Positions 1 through 7,186 of a DNA stretch of 60,852 bases are shown piece after piece; position 1 is the first letter of the stretch; every line of letters begins with the position of its first letter. The stretch is taken from positions 1 through 60,852 of IMG/VR virus record IMGVR_UViG_3300009155_000069. One strand, given 5' to 3'. Source of the stretch: a virus. The translations under genes and the position numbers were made by a program. The notes beneath the pieces were generated by a model. The model had not been told where the DNA came from and made no database searches. It saw only the letters and a list, made by a program, of their open reading frames with translations.

Positions 1-352
1 GAAGGCGGCGCAAATCCGCAAGCTGTTTGCACAGGGCAAACTCACACCCAAACAGATTGGTGAGAAGACAGGTGCGCCCATGCCCTACGTGTATGTGGTG
101 CGTAGCAAGATGAAAGCAGAGGCGGGTGGCTTACCTGCTGTCGCTGAAACCAAGATGCCAGTTCTCGGCGGTATTCAGGAAGTTGCCAACGAATCGGAGT
201 TGCGCAAGCAAGCCGCCATGCAAGCATCCATCCCTGCACTTCAACCCTCATACCGCTATGGTTCACCTGCGCTTGCACCTGCACACGTAGTGATCGAGAA
301 GCCCACGTTCTTTGAGCGTGTGAAGAATACCGTACGTGCGTGGCTGTCGTGA
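1..352 (+). CDS. Tandem helix-turn-helix protein, C-terminal part (joins 60632-60852)
   Basis: This frame is open from base 2 and has no start here; base 1 completes a CCG codon begun by 60851-60852. It encodes a second copy of a 53-residue unit whose core, LTPKQIGEKTGAPMPYVYVV, has the spacing of a helix-turn-helix (recognition helix around PYVYVVRSK). The first copy lies in the gene starting at 60632. The tail after the repeat (about 60 residues) is rich in Ala and Pro and ends in a short basic stretch. Joined, the protein is 190 residues. Role inferred: a sequence-specific DNA-binding regulator, possibly of the palindromes found around it. Family not recognised. Confidence 0.75.
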   Translation, partial: KAAQIRKLFAQGKLTPKQIGEKTGAPMPYVYVVRSKMKAEAGGLPAVAETKMPVLGGIQEVANESELRKQAAMQASIPALQPSYRYGSPALAPAHVVIEKPTFFERVKNTVRAWLS

Positions 353-747
353 CCGATGAAACCCCGACCATTGAGGACATGCAGGGGCAGACGTTTGACA
401 AGGTATATGTGAAAGAAGACAGCGATGGCTTCCGCACCGAGTTGGTCTTTGAGAACGATGAGTTCCGATTCACGTTCTACCACGATGACGACTGCTGTGA
501 GACTGTGTACATAGATGACATCACGGGTGACCTTGATGACTTGGAAGGCAAGCCCCTCGACATTGTTGAGGTGGTGCGCTATGACGACACGATGCCCGAG
601 GGTATGGACTTGGAGGTTCCCTCTGAGTCTTACGTGTGGACGTTCTACAAGTTCGCAACCATCAAGGGATGGGTGGACGTACGGTGGCTAGGCGAGAGCA
701 ATGGCTACTACTCAGAAGAAGTTGACTTTGAAGGAGTGAGGAAATGA
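349..747 (+). CDS. Conserved phage protein, DUF7448-like
   Basis: The GTG at 349 overlaps the previous stop as GTGA, the coupling used throughout this arm; a GTG at 340 is the alternative. The protein is acidic, about 132 residues. It carries a DCCE-x-VYIDDI-GDL segment near the middle and a C-terminal SYVWTFYKFATIKGWV...GESNGYYSE block. That pattern matches what I remember of DUF7448, a small family common in phages with no known function. It is the second gene of a tightly overlapping early operon. The family assignment is from memory of the motif only. Confidence 0.75.
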   Translation: MTDETPTIEDMQGQTFDKVYVKEDSDGFRTELVFENDEFRFTFYHDDDCCETVYIDDITGDLDDLEGKPLDIVEVVRYDDTMPEGMDLEVPSESYVWTFYKFATIKGWVDVRWLGESNGYYSEEVDFEGVRK

Positions 748-1082
748 ACGAAACGAAACAACCTAACGGGTGGGACTTGGCTGTCGATGGCATGAACACG
801 GCGGCATCGCATGCTGACCGTGTGGTGCCTGATTGGAGCAAAGAAGCCCTGACGCATTTCAAGATGTACCTGTTGCACTTTGGACACCAACCGTTCATGA
901 CGGAAGATGTTCGCACGTACGCAGAAAACATGGGCATGGAGCCGCCGCCCGATAGACGCGCATGGGGAGCAATCGCTGTTCAAGCGAAGAAGTTGGGGTG
1001 GGTGCGAAGCCTCGGCTACGCGCCGCAGAAATCAACCAACGCACACCGTGCACCGAAGAACTTGTGGGAGCGTGTTGTATGA
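744..1082 (+). CDS. Small phage protein, winged-helix-like
   Basis: It starts with ATG overlapping the previous stop (ATGA), with a GGAG-type ribosome site at about 733. The 112-residue product has a central RAWGAIAVQAKKLGWVRSLG block followed by a NAHRAPKNLWER end. Many phages carry a short protein with this layout next to replication genes. The central block could be a winged-helix fold, but this is a guess. Function unknown. Confidence 0.7.
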   Translation: MNETKQPNGWDLAVDGMNTAASHADRVVPDWSKEALTHFKMYLLHFGHQPFMTEDVRTYAENMGMEPPPDRRAWGAIAVQAKKLGWVRSLGYAPQKSTNAHRAPKNLWERVV

Positions 1083-1252
1083 GTCCCGAAATCAGAAGGA
1101 TTACCGAAGAACTTGGGGTTGAAGAAACGCTTAACCGCTTGCTTGCGTTTGCACGAACCGCACACGCATGGGAACAAGAGACAGGCGAGAAGCTAAACAC
1201 ACAGCACTACATAGCAGTGGTGTCAGCATTAAACAAAGAGGAGAAGAAATGA
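1079..1252 (+). CDS. Small hypothetical protein (57 aa)
   Basis: The ATG at 1079 overlaps the preceding stop (ATGA) and the 3' end overlaps the next gene in the same way, so it sits in an unbroken coupled chain. The product is mostly helical and charged (EIRRITEELG, ALNKEEKK) without cysteines or membrane segments. I do not recognise it. Its support is the coupling at both ends and codon use like its neighbours. Confidence 0.65.
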   Translation: MSPEIRRITEELGVEETLNRLLAFARTAHAWEQETGEKLNTQHYIAVVSALNKEEKK

Positions 1253-1512
1253 ACGAGCCACACGTGACATTTGGAATTACGTCACACGAGTTCACTGAAG
1301 TGTTGCGCCTCGACAAAGAAGGCATGCACTACAAGGGTGAGGTTGTGAAGGACGCAGGGGAAGCCCACAAGGTGTTTCTGTCTGTGATGAAGCAGATGGA
1401 AGAAGAATCACGCGATCACCGCAAGCCTTGGCTGTGGTGGGAAGACGTGAAGGTAATGTGCGCTGTGGGTATTTGTATTGGTGTGGCGTGGGGGTCAACA
1501 TGGGCAAGATGA
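1249..1512 (+). CDS. Small membrane-anchored hypothetical protein (87 aa)
   Basis: The ATG at 1249 overlaps the previous stop (ATGA) and has an AGGAG at 1240-1244. The N-terminal 65 residues are soluble and charged. The C-terminus holds one probable membrane helix (VKVMCAVGICIGVAWGSTW), so it may be a tail-anchored inner-membrane protein. Its place in an early operon fits a host-takeover or exclusion role, but nothing in the sequence shows this. Confidence 0.65.
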   Translation: MNEPHVTFGITSHEFTEVLRLDKEGMHYKGEVVKDAGEAHKVFLSVMKQMEEESRDHRKPWLWWEDVKVMCAVGICIGVAWGSTWAR

Positions 1513-1664
1513 AAGCACTGTTGATCGACCAGCAGGAAAGTGACGAGCCGCTCACCCAAGAAGAACTTATTGGGTGGTGGCCTTTTACGAGACTTGATCC
1601 AAAGAGGTTTCCAAAACCCGAGCAAGCCGAGCCGCATGATGACTACGAAGAAGCACCCTTCTAA
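1509..1664 (+). CDS. Small hypothetical protein (51 aa)
   Basis: The chosen start, ATG 1509, overlaps the previous stop as ATGA; an in-frame ATG at 1500 would add three residues. The product is acidic with Trp and Pro (EELIGWWPFTRLDPKRFP) and ends in an acidic tail. No family recognised. Coupled translation with the membrane protein upstream suggests it is real. Confidence 0.55.
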   Translation: MKALLIDQQESDEPLTQEELIGWWPFTRLDPKRFPKPEQAEPHDDYEEAPF

Positions 1665-1704
1665 CGAACTTTTTATTCACTGTGAAACAGACGAGAGGCA
1701 TAAG

Positions 1705-1992
1705 ATGATTGATCCGAAATACACCGAGCAACCCACACCGATGGAGATGCGATTCAACGGCACACGTGCAGACGACTTGCAGATTGGTGGTGACCACTAC
1801 AAGGACATGGGCGTGCAACCGTGGTCTGTGATGGAAGCCGTGCTAACACGTGAGGAGTTCATTGGATTCCTCAAAGGCAACGTCATTAAGTACTCGATGC
1901 GCCAAGGCAAGAAGGGCGAGTTCGATGCGGGTAAGTGCACTCACTACATGCAGAAACTCAAAGAAGTTTTGCGTGATCGCAACGACTGGTGA
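1705..1992 (+). CDS. DUF3310-family protein
   Basis: The start at ATG 1705 follows a GAGAGG ribosome site; the longer open frame upstream lacks one. The 95-residue product has the signature of DUF3310: GGDHYKDMGVQPWSVMEA, then EEFIGFLKGNVIKYSMRQGKKG, then a C-terminal helix with KCTHYMQKL. The family is found in many phages, including T7-like ones, and is sometimes labelled nucleotide kinase-like without firm evidence. Length and motif order are typical. It probably acts in the early infected cell, in DNA or nucleotide metabolism. Confidence 0.85.
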   Translation: MIDPKYTEQPTPMEMRFNGTRADDLQIGGDHYKDMGVQPWSVMEAVLTREEFIGFLKGNVIKYSMRQGKKGEFDAGKCTHYMQKLKEVLRDRNDW

Positions 1993-2005
1993 CCGGAGAG
2001 ATGAC

Positions 2006-2584
2006 ATGGATGACGAAGAATACCAAGCAGACCTATCACGTCTGACACACGAGTTGGAAGATGCGCATGCCCAAGAAGCAGATCGTAAGACTGCCGAGAT
2101 CATGGAGCGACTCGACTTGCAAGCATTGAATTCAGGCATCAACAAGACAGTCAACCCAACATCTTTGGAGGCGGCACACAACATGAAGATCAACATGCAA
2201 GACAGATATTCAACAGGGTGGAATGACCCAAGGATGATGGTCATGGCGCAGTCCAAGCCTAACTACAACATCACGTTTCAGAACACGGTGGATGGGAAGA
2301 ACGTGCAGATTGGCAAGATCGACTTCAACGGTGGCACGATGAAGTTTGAGGGTAACTTTGAGGAGAGTGCGGTCAAGTTCATGGATCACTTAGCGACTAA
2401 CTTCAACGGAAGACTCAAAGCCGAGCATGTCAACGCGGCAAAACTTCTTGTGGAGTTCGTCACGTTTGAGTTGGGTGATGAGATGGAGTTGGATGATGCG
2501 TACCGCAAGGGATTCAACGATGCCATATACGCAGTGCGCGGCATCTTGTCCAAGAAGATCAAAGAGATGGAGAACAAGCCATGA
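2006..2584 (+). CDS. Hypothetical protein (192 aa)
   Basis: ATG 2006 is preceded by GGAGAG; an ATG at 2001 is out of frame. The N-terminal 60 residues are a charged helix with many Glu, Asp and Lys. The middle, with alternating polar and hydrophobic stretches (NYNITFQN, KNVQIGKIDFNGGTMKFEG), looks like beta hairpins. The C-terminal part is helical and ends in Lys. I do not recognise the family. The next gene starts within its stop codon. Confidence 0.7.
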   Translation: MDDEEYQADLSRLTHELEDAHAQEADRKTAEIMERLDLQALNSGINKTVNPTSLEAAHNMKINMQDRYSTGWNDPRMMVMAQSKPNYNITFQNTVDGKNVQIGKIDFNGGTMKFEGNFEESAVKFMDHLATNFNGRLKAEHVNAAKLLVEFVTFELGDEMELDDAYRKGFNDAIYAVRGILSKKIKEMENKP

Positions 2585-2838
2585 CGCCTCGGTCATTTGA
2601 CATCGACACTTGCAAAGAAGTTATAGGTGACGCACGTATGCGCGTCATTGAAGCCAAGGCAAGGCAAGATGCGGACAATCAGATCATAGACCCACCACCG
2701 CCACACCACGGTACCTATTGGGACAAGGTAAATTCTTCTATGGAGCTTATTGTGTACATAGCGGCACTTAACAAAAGACTTGAGCGGATCAAACGAATGA
2801 AGGAGAAAGTACGTGAACATCCCACGAGCAATACGTGA
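2581..2838 (+). CDS. Small hypothetical protein (85 aa)
   Basis: The ATG overlaps the previous stop (ATGA). The product has a PPPPHHGTYWDK segment in the middle and a basic C-terminal helix (NKRLERIKRMKEKV). No domain recognised. The 3' end carries the AAGGAG ribosome site of the next gene, with a 26-base overlap. Confidence 0.65.
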   Translation: MTPRSFDIDTCKEVIGDARMRVIEAKARQDADNQIIDPPPPHHGTYWDKVNSSMELIVYIAALNKRLERIKRMKEKVREHPTSNT

Positions 2839-3028
2839 GCAGGTCAAGGAGTACGAGAAGGCAGGTTTCCACGTAACGCAAGTGGAGCCACGTAGCGGAG
2901 CGCACTTCAAGATTTGGTTTGCGGAGTTCCCCGAGCCGCAGATCGTCACCAAGAACGTGCTTGAGTGGCGGTCATTGAAAAACAACATTGCACGTTATCG
3001 CCGACTGGCGAGAGGAGAAACAGAATGA
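2813..3028 (+). CDS. Small basic protein, HicA/dsRBD-fold-like
   Basis: It starts with GTG 2813 after a well-placed AAGGAG (2801-2806), an unusual but well-supported start. The 71-residue product has the order helix (EQVKEYEKAGF), strand, RSGAHFKIWFAEF, strand, then RSLKNNIARYRRLARGE. This resembles the small dsRBD-like fold of HicA-type and related phage proteins (a strand containing G-x-H followed by a basic helix). It lacks a recognisable HicB partner, so I do not call a toxin. Nucleic-acid binding is plausible. Confidence 0.6.
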   Translation: MNIPRAIREQVKEYEKAGFHVTQVEPRSGAHFKIWFAEFPEPQIVTKNVLEWRSLKNNIARYRRLARGETE

Positions 3029-3264
3029 CAACCGAAGAAGAAATTAGAGAATACAAATACACAATTGCGAAATTGCAACTTGAGATAAAACAACTTAACG
3101 CTGAATGTGTGGAGATATACGGCTTACTAGGCCATGCACATTTGAACATCAAGCAACACCTTGAGTACGGATTTAACCCATTGACAGCAAAGTCCACGCT
3201 CATATCCGTTGGACGGTATGCCCCAAAACTAAGAGCAGAGATGGAGAAGAAACAGAATGACTAA
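3025..3264 (+). CDS. Small coiled-coil protein (79 aa)
   Basis: The ATG at 3025 overlaps the previous stop, with GAGGAG upstream at 3012-3017. The first 40 residues show heptad-like spacing (IAKLQLEIKQLNAECVEIYGLL), suggesting a short coiled coil. Function unknown. The stop overlaps the next start by eight bases. Confidence 0.6.
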   Translation: MTTEEEIREYKYTIAKLQLEIKQLNAECVEIYGLLGHAHLNIKQHLEYGFNPLTAKSTLISVGRYAPKLRAEMEKKQND

Positions 3265-3448
3265 ACGACTGAAAACAAATTTAGACAGGCTTGCCGCTGA
3301 AGCTGGCATAACAGAAGTAACACCGGAGATACGTATGTTTGCGTGGCTTATAAACCAAGACTCACTGCAAGGGTTTTGGGAAGCGGCGCAACACTATGCG
3401 AAGTTTGAACAAGAAAAAGTAGATAGGTACTTGAAGGAAAAGAAATGA
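3257..3448 (+). CDS. Small hypothetical protein (63 aa)
   Basis: The ATG lies within the end of the previous gene with GGAGAAG before it, and its stop overlaps the polymerase start (ATGA). It is basic at both ends with a hydrophobic aromatic middle (FAWLINQDSLQGFWEAAQHY). Not recognised. Coupling to the polymerase gene suggests it is expressed with replication proteins. Confidence 0.6.
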   Translation: MTKRLKTNLDRLAAEAGITEVTPEIRMFAWLINQDSLQGFWEAAQHYAKFEQEKVDRYLKEKK

Positions 3449-5271
3449 AACTGATTACGATTGACTTTGAGACTTTTTATTCTGCGGACATCGGGTTCGC
3501 AAAGCAGACGACTGAGGAGTACGTACGTGACCCACAGTTCCACGTCATCGGTGTGGCTGTAAAGGTAGACAACGAGGAGACGCAGTGGGCGAGTGGCACA
3601 CACGAAGAACTTGCCACGTGGTTGAACACGTTCGACTGGGCTGGTTCGATTGCGCTTGCACACAACGCCATGTTCGATGGGTTCATCCTGAACGAGCACT
3701 TCAACATCCGTCCGAAGTTTTGGGCTGACACACTGTGCATGGGTCGTGCGATCTGCGGTGTCGAGGTGAGTGGTTCGCTTGCCGCACTTACAGAGCGTTA
3801 TGGGCTGGGAGCCAAGGGCACAGAGGTAAACAACTTTAAGGGTTATCGCCGCACCGACTTCCAAGATTGGGAGTTGTCCAAGTACGGTGACTACTGCATC
3901 AACGATGTGAACCTGACCTATGCGTTGTTCAACAAGATGATGGCTGATGGTTTCCCGAAGAAGGAGATGCACGTCATCAACCAAACAGTTCGCATGTTCA
4001 CAGAACCCGTGCTTGAGTTGGATGCCACACTACTGGTAGAGCACTTATCAGATGTTCAGGGACGCAAGGCAGCGCTGCTGTCTGAAGTGAACATGGACAA
4101 AGAAGATTTGATGAGTAATCAGAAGTTCGCCATGTTCTTGGAAGCCTTGGGTGTACCCGCCCCGAAGAAGATCAGTCCGACTACTGGTAAGGAAACACTG
4201 GCACTTGCCAAGAACGATGAGGAGTTCAAAGCCCTTGCCGAGCATCCCGATGTGAGGGTACAAGCGTTGGTGGCGGCACGGTTGGGTACGAAGTCAACCC
4301 TTGAGGAGACACGTACACAGAGGTTTATCGGTATCGCATCACGTGGCAAGCTCCCCGTACCAATCAAATACTATGCCGCACACACAGGCAGGTTCGGTGG
4401 GGATGACAAGATCAACCTGCAAAACCTACCAAGCCGAGGTGCTAACGCGAACAAGTTGAAGATGTCGATCATTGCACCCAAGGGTTACGAGATCATTGAC
4501 GCTGACTCTGCACAGATTGAAGCACGGGTGTTGGCGTGGTTGTCAGGACAAGATGATTTGGTGAGAGCGTTTGCCAACAAAGAGGACGTGTACAAGAAGA
4601 TGGCATCGGCTATCTACGGCAAGCCCGAGGCTGACATTACAAAGGACGAGCGGTTCGTGGGCAAGACCACAATCCTTGGATGCGGCTACGGCATGGGTGC
4701 GGTCAAGTTCCAAGCACAGTTAAAGACGTTTGGGGTTGAGGTATCACTCGATGAGGCCCGGCGCATCATTGACATCTACCGTAAAACAAATCCTGCTGTG
4801 ACAACTTTATGGAAGCAGGCCCAGAACATGTTGGTCGCCATGTCACGCGCCGAGAACTGTGTGTTGGGTAAGGCAGGTGTGCTGATGGTGGACGCGTGGG
4901 AGAAGGCGGTCAAGTTGCCGAGCGGACTGCTGATGCGGTACAACGACTTGCAGTACGCACAGACCGAGAACGGTGTTGAGTTTTCCTATAAGACGCGCTA
5001 CGGTAGAACACGTATCTACGGAGGCAAGGTCATCGAGAATGTGTGCCAAGCTATTGCACGGTGCATCATTGCGGAGCAGATGCTCAAGATCGGCAAGAAG
5101 TACAAGGTGGTGTTGACAGTGCACGATGCGATTGCTTGCGTTGTACCCGAGGCCGAAGTTGCCGAGGCACAAGCATACGTTGAGGAGTGCATGCGTTGGA
5201 CTCCCGAGTGGGCGGCTGGCTTGCCAGTCAATTGTGAGAGCGGACATGGCAGGGCGTATGGTGATTGCTAA
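3445..5271 (+). CDS. polA-like: Family A DNA polymerase with 3'-5' exonuclease
   Basis: This 608-residue protein is the replicative polymerase candidate. The proofreading domain shows Exo I D7/E9 (IDFETF), Exo II N74/D78 (AHNAMFDGF) and Exo III Y150/D154 (YCIND), a DEDDy set. The polymerase domain shows motif A around D354 (DSAQIEARVLAWL), motif B with K407 and Y415-G416, and motif C H560-D561 (TVHDA). There is no 5' nuclease domain, as expected for phage enzymes. The DSAQIEAR form of motif A differs from the bacterial DYSQIELR but is common in phage versions. It follows a chain of coupled small genes and precedes nuclease and helicase genes. Confidence 0.95.
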   Translation: MKLITIDFETFYSADIGFAKQTTEEYVRDPQFHVIGVAVKVDNEETQWASGTHEELATWLNTFDWAGSIALAHNAMFDGFILNEHFNIRPKFWADTLCMGRAICGVEVSGSLAALTERYGLGAKGTEVNNFKGYRRTDFQDWELSKYGDYCINDVNLTYALFNKMMADGFPKKEMHVINQTVRMFTEPVLELDATLLVEHLSDVQGRKAALLSEVNMDKEDLMSNQKFAMFLEALGVPAPKKISPTTGKETLALAKNDEEFKALAEHPDVRVQALVAARLGTKSTLEETRTQRFIGIASRGKLPVPIKYYAAHTGRFGGDDKINLQNLPSRGANANKLKMSIIAPKGYEIIDADSAQIEARVLAWLSGQDDLVRAFANKEDVYKKMASAIYGKPEADITKDERFVGKTTILGCGYGMGAVKFQAQLKTFGVEVSLDEARRIIDIYRKTNPAVTTLWKQAQNMLVAMSRAENCVLGKAGVLMVDAWEKAVKLPSGLLMRYNDLQYAQTENGVEFSYKTRYGRTRIYGGKVIENVCQAIARCIIAEQMLKIGKKYKVVLTVHDAIACVVPEAEVAEAQAYVEECMRWTPEWAAGLPVNCESGHGRAYGDC

Positions 5272-5293
5272 AGGATGGAGAAAGAGGCAAATT

Positions 5294-5590
5294 ATGGAGA
5301 AGCAGATGAACAAGCTGATCGGTAAAGACGACACCATAAAGAACTGTATGCCCATCGGAAGTATTGAGTTGAAGTTGGCTGTGGCAAAGGCAGAGGGTTA
5401 TTCAATCCGAGAGGCCAAAACGAGGTATCACCACATTGTTGGTGGCACAGTTGTTACGTCAGTGGACGAAACCAAGCCGACCTATTACTACTACAACGAC
5501 AACATGTTGTTGCCGATGTTTGATCCGTACCGCGTAGCAATGGAGTTCTACCTGAGAGAGAAGCAGATTAAAGGAGAAGCAGATGATTAA
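5294..5590 (+). CDS. Hypothetical protein (98 aa)
   Basis: I chose ATG 5294 because AAGAGG stands eight bases before it; an in-frame ATG at 5258 inside the polymerase end is the alternative. The middle contains IELKLAVAKAEGYSIREA, then a tyrosine run (TYYYYNDN). This resembles small phage proteins that carry a strand-rich phage-specific domain near polymerase genes, but I cannot name it. It overlaps the next gene by eight bases. Confidence 0.65.
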   Translation: MEKQMNKLIGKDDTIKNCMPIGSIELKLAVAKAEGYSIREAKTRYHHIVGGTVVTSVDETKPTYYYYNDNMLLPMFDPYRVAMEFYLREKQIKGEADD

Positions 5591-5882
5591 AGAACCTGAA
5601 GACGAAGCGTTTGAAGAACTTGAACGCGCACAACAACGTAATGCGCTGTTGGTTGACAAGGGTTGTGCCGAGCGAGGTTGCATGGGGTATGACGACCGAG
5701 ACGGTGACAAGCCCGTAAAGATGCGGGTGTTTGAAGACGATGACGACATCCAAATCTACAAGAAACCTTGGCGGTCTTTATCCGACGCACAGTATCAACG
5801 CATCCTAAAACAAGTAGAGGGGTGCGGGTACTTGGCGTTCTACAACTTGGTGGACGAAGAATTACGGAAGTTAAACACATGA
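5583..5882 (+). CDS. Acidic hypothetical protein (99 aa)
   Basis: The ATG follows AAGGAG at 5571-5576. The product is strongly acidic (several EDE and DDDD runs) with CAERGC in the middle and a helical C-terminus ending NLVDEELRKL. Not recognised. An acidic small early protein could bind host protein or mimic DNA, but this is speculation. Confidence 0.6.
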   Translation: MIKEPEDEAFEELERAQQRNALLVDKGCAERGCMGYDDRDGDKPVKMRVFEDDDDIQIYKKPWRSLSDAQYQRILKQVEGCGYLAFYNLVDEELRKLNT

Positions 5883-6058
5883 CTGAACTGATTGACTACG
5901 CCGCACCCATGATGCGTATTGAAACATTGCTTAAAGACATGCACAATCTGTTACTGGATAACAAGTTTGATCAGGCAATCGAGTTATCACCCGTGATAAC
6001 TGCCGAAGCCAAACTGCTTCAGCACACCCTGATCCTGATGAAAGAAAACAGAAGATGA
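5879..6058 (+). CDS. Small helical protein (59 aa)
   Basis: The ATG overlaps the previous stop (ATGA) and its stop overlaps the nuclease start, so it is embedded in the operon. The product looks fully helical with alternating hydrophobics (RIETLLKDMHNLLLDNKFDQ). The palindrome at 5983-6000 lies inside this gene, so the gene may carry a regulatory site as well as code. Function unknown. Confidence 0.6.
   Translation: MTELIDYAAPMMRIETLLKDMHNLLLDNKFDQAIELSPVITAEAKLLQHTLILMKENRR
5983..6000. promoter_or_regulatory. 18-bp palindrome, left-arm copy
   Basis: GTTATCACCCGTGATAAC has two perfect 8-base arms around CC. It is the only one of ten copies outside 52.5-60.7 kb. It lies inside a coding sequence, 54 bases before the Cas4-like nuclease start at 6055. 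It may be an operator or an RNA hairpin for that gene. Confidence 0.75.
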
Positions 6059-6714
6059 AATGGTCATACAGTAGCATGAAGCTCTTTGAGCAGTGCCCCC
6101 GAAAGTACTTTCACTTGCGGGTGCTCAAAGACGTTGTGGAACCTGAGAGTGAGGCCATGAACTACGGCACACGTTTCCACGAAGCCGCCGAGTTGTACAT
6201 ACGAGATGGCACCCCGATCCCCGAATACTTCAAGTTTGCCAAGGGCGCACTGGACAGTCTCAAGCAAATCGAAGGCGAGAAGATATGCGAGTTTGAGATG
6301 GGCATCACTGCTGACTTGGAACCCTGCGGCTTCAAGGACGAGCGCGTGTGGTATCGCGGTATCGCCGACCTGCTGATCATCAACCGCGAGAAGGGTGAGG
6401 CACGAGTCATCGACTACAAGACTGGCAAGAGCGCCAAGTACGCCGACCCTGATCAACTAGAACTCATGTCTCTGTGTGTATTCAAACACTTCCCCGAGAT
6501 CAAGAAGGTCAAGGCGGGACTGCTGTTCGTGATTGCCAACGCGTTTCCCAAGGCACAGTTTGACCTGACCGATGAGGTGCGGTGGGATAAATGGAAACAC
6601 AAGCACCACAGATTGCAAGCGGCATACGATAATGACACATGGAACCCGAAGCCGAGCGGCTTGTGCAAGGCGTGGTGTCCTGTGTTAACTTGTTCACACA
6701 ATGGGAGGGCATGA
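6055..6714 (+). CDS. PD-(D/E)XK nuclease, Cas4/RecB-like, probable Fe-S cluster
   Basis: The 219-residue protein has the RecB/Cas4 exonuclease layout: SYSSMKLFEQCPRKYF at the start, GTRFHEA (H42), RGIADLL (D105), VIDYKTGK (D120 and K122) and DQLELMS (Q134). Four cysteines sit as in Cas4 and AddB 4Fe-4S proteins: C14 near the N-terminus and C204, C208 and C213 at the C-terminus (GLCKAWCPVLTC). It probably resects DNA ends in recombination or replication. It starts on the previous stop (ATGA) and its own stop overlaps the HNH-like gene. No Cas genes or CRISPR repeats are nearby, so this is not a CRISPR locus. Confidence 0.9.
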   Translation: MKWSYSSMKLFEQCPRKYFHLRVLKDVVEPESEAMNYGTRFHEAAELYIRDGTPIPEYFKFAKGALDSLKQIEGEKICEFEMGITADLEPCGFKDERVWYRGIADLLIINREKGEARVIDYKTGKSAKYADPDQLELMSLCVFKHFPEIKKVKAGLLFVIANAFPKAQFDLTDEVRWDKWKHKHHRLQAAYDNDTWNPKPSGLCKAWCPVLTCSHNGRA

Positions 6715-7007
6715 TGCCATACACCAAATCACCACGTCCGTACAAACATGAGTACGAGAAACAAAAAGCGCGGGGCGAACTACCTGACCGGATGGAGCGT
6801 CAACGCGCCCGAAGGAAAGTTGATGCCAGTTTCCCCGATCTGAACAAGAACGGGAAGGCCGACAAGCGCGAGGGCAAGGACATTGACCACGTGAAGATGC
6901 TTGCCAAGGGCGGCTCAAACAAAGACGGCATCCGTATAATCACACCCGCCAAGAATCGTGCCCGTAATGGTCACAGCGTGAGAGAAAAGGGTGGGAAAAA
7001 ACCCTAA
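6711..7007 (+). CDS. Small HNH-like endonuclease protein (98 aa)
   Basis: ATG 6711 overlaps the nuclease stop and has GGGAGG just before it; ATG 6714 is an equal choice. The N-terminus is very basic. The C-terminal half has KDIDHVKMLAKGGSNKDGI followed by KNRARNGH, which fits a compact HNH motif (D-H pair, GG, N, then H). Such proteins are common in phages and often lack intron context. Nuclease activity is inferred. It ends the first block of the left arm, just before a promoter. Confidence 0.75.
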   Translation: MMPYTKSPRPYKHEYEKQKARGELPDRMERQRARRKVDASFPDLNKNGKADKREGKDIDHVKMLAKGGSNKDGIRIITPAKNRARNGHSVREKGGKKP

Positions 7008-7036
7008 TTGACAGCCCCTGCAAGGGTTGTTATATT
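7008..7036 (+). promoter_or_regulatory. Sigma70-type promoter before the structured RNA and helicase
   Basis: TTGACA at 7008-7013 and TATATT at 7031-7036 are separated by 17 bases, an almost perfect vegetative promoter. The -35 begins directly after the HNH-like stop codon. The expected start is near 7043, where a strong potential RNA stem begins. Confidence 0.85.
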
Positions 7037-7042
7037 GGAATT

Positions 7043-7160
7043 TCGGCATCGGCGGTGTGGTGAGTACACACAGATCGACAAGACTAGGTTGCTTGGTTTG
7101 AATCCAAGACGATGCCCCTGAGATAGAGCAGATTGCGGACACCGCTTTCTGCCTATTTTG
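7043..7160 (+). ncRNA. Candidate structured leader or small RNA
   Basis: No gene fits in 7008-7186. Predicted RNA from the promoter would fold with GGCATCG (7045-7051) against CGATGCC (7110-7116). It encloses a small GTGT/ACAC hairpin (7055-7058, 7066-7069) and a CTTGG-TTTGAAT-CCAAG arm (7092-7108) that mimics a tRNA T-arm. A GCGG-ACA-CCGC hairpin (7135-7145) followed by T-rich sequence could be a weak terminator. GCGGTGT (7052-7058) can instead pair with ACACCGC (7139-7145), which would break that hairpin. This looks like an attenuator, riboswitch-like leader or small RNA. No convincing anticodon arm or CCA end is seen, so it is not called a tRNA. Confidence 0.4.
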
Positions 7161-7186
7161 CATTTATAACGAGAAGATGAAACGGT

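Noticed and set aside
2813-3028. HicA toxin of a toxin-antitoxin pair
   Set aside because: The fold resemblance is weak and the neighbouring genes do not look like HicB.
6055-6714. Cas4 as part of a CRISPR-Cas system
   Set aside because: No repeats, Cas1, Cas2 or effector genes are visible anywhere in the window.
7045-7119. Possible tRNA (acceptor-like stem and GGTTTGAATCC T-arm)
   Set aside because: No anticodon stem with a 7-base loop and U33 could be found, the T-loop lacks the usual C, and no CCA follows. Kept only as a structured RNA candidate.
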